From the NCBI RefSeq assembly GCF_031846185.1, contig NZ_JAVRIF010000003.1, forward strand, positions 62,001 through 126,000: DNA of 64,000 bases, read 5' to 3'. The notes below the pieces were generated by a model. The model saw nothing but the letters and a program-made list of their open reading frames with translations. It ran no database searches and had not been told where the DNA came from. The position numbers and the translations under genes were made by a program. Shown here one piece after another: positions 62,009-64,000 of this stretch. The first letter of the stretch is position 1, and each line of letters starts with the position of its first letter. This DNA comes from Thalassotalea_H castellviae (GTDB lineage: Bacteria; Pseudomonadota; Gammaproteobacteria; Enterobacterales; Alteromonadaceae).

Positions 62009-62839
62009 TTATTTTAAGCGAATACCATCTTTTTCAATGATGATTTTACCTTTTTTTAATAAGTTTCCAACGGTAGACTTAAAGGTTTTTTTGCTCACCC
62101 CTAAAGTACGTTTGATAAGTTCAGGTGAACTTTTATCATGTAGGGGACTAAAGCCACCTTGTTCAGCAATATGAGCCAGTAATTTGTCTGAAAAATCATT
62201 CACTTTACCTTCACCAGGGCGAGAAAGTGATAAATCAATTCGGCCATCTTCACGGATATTTTTGATATAGCCGGTTACTTTTTTACCAATACGCAAGGGT
62301 TGAAAAATTTCATTATCATATAATAATCCCCAATGACGATTATTAATAATGGCTTTAAAACCTAAATCTGTTTTACCGCCAATGATCAAATCTACTTTAT
62401 CCCATTTTTGATATTCTGCTGGCCATATATCTAAGAATCGGTCAATTTTACTTGAAGCGACAAGGCGTTCGGTATTTTTATCTAAATAAATATGGACTAA
62501 ATAATATTTACCGGTTTCCATTTTGGAATGCTGTTCGTTGTAGGGAGCAAGTAAATCCTTTGGTAAGCCCCAATCAAGAAAAGCGCCCATTTTATTGACT
62601 TGTGAAACTTTTAAGGAGGCAAATTCGCCCAGTTGAGCAAATGGTGTTTCAGTGGTGGCAATTAATCGATCTGCTGAATCGACATAAATGAATACCTTTA
62701 TTTGATCATCTATTTGACAGTTTTCGGGTAAATATCGGTTAGGTAATAAAATTTCTCCCAGTTCACCGGCATCTAAATATGCTCCATTTGCCATAATGGC
62801 GATAACAGAAAGAGTATTATATTGACCAATAGTTGCCAT
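62009..62839 (-). CDS. S1-like RNA-binding protein, CvfB/YitL family
   Basis: The 276-residue protein has several S1-like OB folds in tandem (about 1-65, 66-130 with VNKMGAFLDWGLPKDLLAPY, and 140-215 with GYIKNIREDGRIDLSLSRPG). A C-terminal winged helix (LIKRTLGVSKKTFKSTVGNLLKKGKIII) ends it. This is the CvfB/YitL layout. In Staphylococcus CvfB affects virulence-gene mRNA, but in gammaproteobacteria the role is unknown. It is a single gene that converges on the TonB receptor. Confidence 0.9.
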   Translation of the reverse strand: MATIGQYNTLSVIAIMANGAYLDAGELGEILLPNRYLPENCQIDDQIKVFIYVDSADRLIATTETPFAQLGEFASLKVSQVNKMGAFLDWGLPKDLLAPYNEQHSKMETGKYYLVHIYLDKNTERLVASSKIDRFLDIWPAEYQKWDKVDLIIGGKTDLGFKAIINNRHWGLLYDNEIFQPLRIGKKVTGYIKNIREDGRIDLSLSRPGEGKVNDFSDKLLAHIAEQGGFSPLHDKSSPELIKRTLGVSKKTFKSTVGNLLKKGKIIIEKDGIRLK

Positions 62840-62963
62840 AGTTTTCGCTCTAAATTTTTGATAAATGAAAAAGACTAAACATATTATATCGTATTGCTTT
62901 ACTTGCGTGTTGACTATTCGAATAAATAGCGTCTTTTTGAATGTTTAACGCAAAATTTAATCA

Positions 62964-63413
62964 TTATTTATGCTTTTTTACTGTCTCTTTCGCGCGTATA
63001 TATTGGGCATGACTTAAATGTAAAAGATCAGAAATGCGCCTGATGATATGGTCTTCAATACTGGCTATTTCGCCATCAGCCATGGCTAGTTGCCATAGTA
63101 ACGTAATGATATGTTCTTTTTCTTGCGGCGAATAATGGCTATTAATTTTTGAGGTAAATTGATGAAAATCTATCGCATGTTCGCTTAATTCAATTGCTTG
63201 CTGTATTAATTCTTTTACTTCACTGGGCGACAGAGAAAATTGCTTGGAAATAATCTTAGTGAGCAATGACTGCTCTGCATCATCTAAATGACCATCAGCT
63301 CTCATAACTTCGCATAATAAAACAGTACAGGCCATTTCTACACTTAAAGGCTTTGGATCTGAAGATTCTTCCTCATTTAATGACTGAAAAAATGCTGATA
63401 TTTTCGCTAACAT
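62964..63413 (-). CDS. TerB-family protein
   Basis: The 149-residue helical protein has two TerB-type blocks, LLCEVMRADGHLDDAEQSLL and LLWQLAMADGEIASIEDHIIRRI. Each carries the acidic metal-binding pattern ADG-x-x-D/E. The name comes from tellurite-resistance clusters, but lone copies such as this have no proven role. AGAGGA precedes the ATG. It is 124 bases upstream of the cvfB-like gene on the same strand and may be co-transcribed with it. Confidence 0.85.
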   Translation of the reverse strand: MLAKISAFFQSLNEEESSDPKPLSVEMACTVLLCEVMRADGHLDDAEQSLLTKIISKQFSLSPSEVKELIQQAIELSEHAIDFHQFTSKINSHYSPQEKEHIITLLWQLAMADGEIASIEDHIIRRISDLLHLSHAQYIRAKETVKKHK

Positions 63414-63532
63414 AATTTATTCCTCTTTTTTGCTTATTGTTGTGTTTTATCACAAAGAACTCAAGGCGCTAACCGCAATAATTTGTGTCAGAGCGAGCTA
63501 ATTTTAATCTTTAGTGAGTTTAAGCCTAATAG

Positions 63533-63561
63533 TTGCTATTTCGTTGATTGCTACTTACAAT
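63533..63561 (+). promoter_or_regulatory. Sigma-70 promoter of the nagX-like gene
   Basis: TTGCTA (63533-63538) and TACAAT (63556-63561) are separated by exactly 17 bases. The start of transcription would fall near 63568, inside the operator described next. Confidence 0.65.
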
Positions 63562-63566
63562 AACTA

Positions 63567-63581
63567 AATGACAGCGCTGTC
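63567..63581 (+). promoter_or_regulatory. NagR-type (LacI-family) operator
   Basis: AATGACAGCGCTGTC contains the 12-base palindrome GACAGCGCTGTC. From memory, it agrees with the NagR box AATGACARCGYTGTCATT described for GlcNAc regulons of Xanthomonas and related groups, except that a T is inserted in the right end. It sits just after the -10 element, a repressing position. Confidence 0.6.
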
Positions 63582-63625
63582 TATTGCGTGTTGTATATTA
63601 ATTATCATAAAAACAAAGGGTAATG

Positions 63626-64000
63626 ATGAGCCAAGTTCAAGAGCCAACAGTAGCAACTCCCGTGAAAAAGAAACGACTATTATCAATTGACGCGTTACGC
63701 GGGTTTGACATGTTTTGGATTTTGGGTGGTGAGAAGCTGTTCGCAGCTTTTTTTATTATTACTGGTTGGTCTTTATTTCATATCGGTGCTGAGCAAATGC
63801 AGCATTCTGCTTGGCATGGGTTTACCGCGTACGATCTGATCTTTCCTCTTTTTATTTTCCTATCAGGAGTTAGTTTAGGTATCGCCGCAAAGCCGTTATC
63901 TAGTTATCCGCCAAGACAAGCAAAAGCGATTCTATTACAAGGCGTAAAACGCTTAGTGTTATTAATTATTTTTGGTGTTTTATATAATCATGGTTGGGGA
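63626..64000 (+). CDS. NagX-like membrane protein (DUF5009/HGSNAT-related), 3'-truncated
   Basis: The first 125 codons are in the window and the gene runs past its end. The start MSQVQEPTVATPVKKKRLLSIDALRGFDMFWILGGEK has the DALRGFDM signature of the DUF5009/heparan-alpha-glucosaminide acetyltransferase-like family. Membrane segments (about 40-55, 75-95, 107-120) follow. In GlcNAc/chitin utilisation clusters of Shewanella and Xanthomonas the family member is NagX, of unknown biochemical role. AAAGGG lies 5 bases before the second ATG, so I prefer 63626 over 63623. The NagR-type operator upstream supports this identification. Confidence 0.82.
   Translation, partial: MSQVQEPTVATPVKKKRLLSIDALRGFDMFWILGGEKLFAAFFIITGWSLFHIGAEQMQHSAWHGFTAYDLIFPLFIFLSGVSLGIAAKPLSSYPPRQAKAILLQGVKRLVLLIIFGVLYNHGWG

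Overview
This window is chromosomal DNA from a marine gammaproteobacterium of the order Alteromonadales, most likely Colwelliaceae (Colwellia/Thalassotalea-like). The reasons are the AT-rich base composition, a complete MSHA type IV pilus locus directly upstream of mreBCD, the sodium-motor gene motX beside rnr, and the rpsF-priB-rpsR-rplI ribosomal operon. The assignment rests on gene content and order, not on a database search. Most of the window is ordinary core genome. I saw no insertion sequence, prophage, CRISPR array, tRNA or rRNA gene.

Layout: (1) 1-2677, a class II ribonucleotide reductase split into nrdJa (5' end outside the window) and nrdJb. (2) 2780-3802, rplM-rpsI with promoter, leader and terminator. 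(3) 3975-9075, a small unknown gene, then a minus-strand run clcA-like, hemJ, pyrB, hemL. (4) 9148-16394, a membrane coiled-coil gene, erpA, a two-gene RND efflux unit and a secreted M28 peptidase. (5) 16401-21806, an HD-GYP phosphodiesterase, motX behind a good sigma-28 promoter, rnr with an apparently non-AUG start, and rlmB. (6) 22023-23172, an ABC-type substrate-binding protein gene broken by a perfect 25-bp tandem duplication. (7) 23196-24925, rpsF-priB-rpsR-rplI.

(8) 25071-47527, the MSHA pilus locus in order mshH, [antisense PLP enzyme gene], mshI, mshI2, mshJ, mshK, mshL, mshM, mshN, mshE, mshG, mshF, mshB, mshA, a second mshA-like pilin, mshC, mshD, mshO, mshP, [PEP-CTERM protein gene], mshQ. 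Two features are unusual: tandem major-type pilins separated by a terminator, and a PEP-CTERM gene sitting between two terminators just before mshQ, which itself carries a duplicated LamG module. (9) 47706-58714, the shape and envelope block mreB-mreC-mreD-maf-rng-yhdP-nit-tldD. (10) 59057-61993, a probable Zur-controlled zinc-uptake unit: a perfect 20-bp palindrome, a near-consensus Zur box, a small exported CxxC protein and a TonB receptor with four His/Asp/Glu-rich segments. (11) 62009-63413, cvfB-like and terB-like genes. (12) 63533-64000, a promoter with a NagR-type operator on its start site and the first 125 codons of a nagX-like gene, suggesting that a GlcNAc/chitin utilisation cluster begins here.

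Connections: cyclic-di-GMP and surface life recur (HD-GYP enzyme, MshE with its MshEN sensor, degenerate MshH, motX). Heme and Fe-S supply are represented by hemJ, hemL and erpA. Regulated nutrient uptake appears at the right end (zinc, amino sugar). The candidates most worth testing are the PEP-CTERM cassette inside the MSHA locus, the reversible-looking 25-bp frameshift, the Zur-box/CxxC/TonB unit and the non-AUG rnr start.
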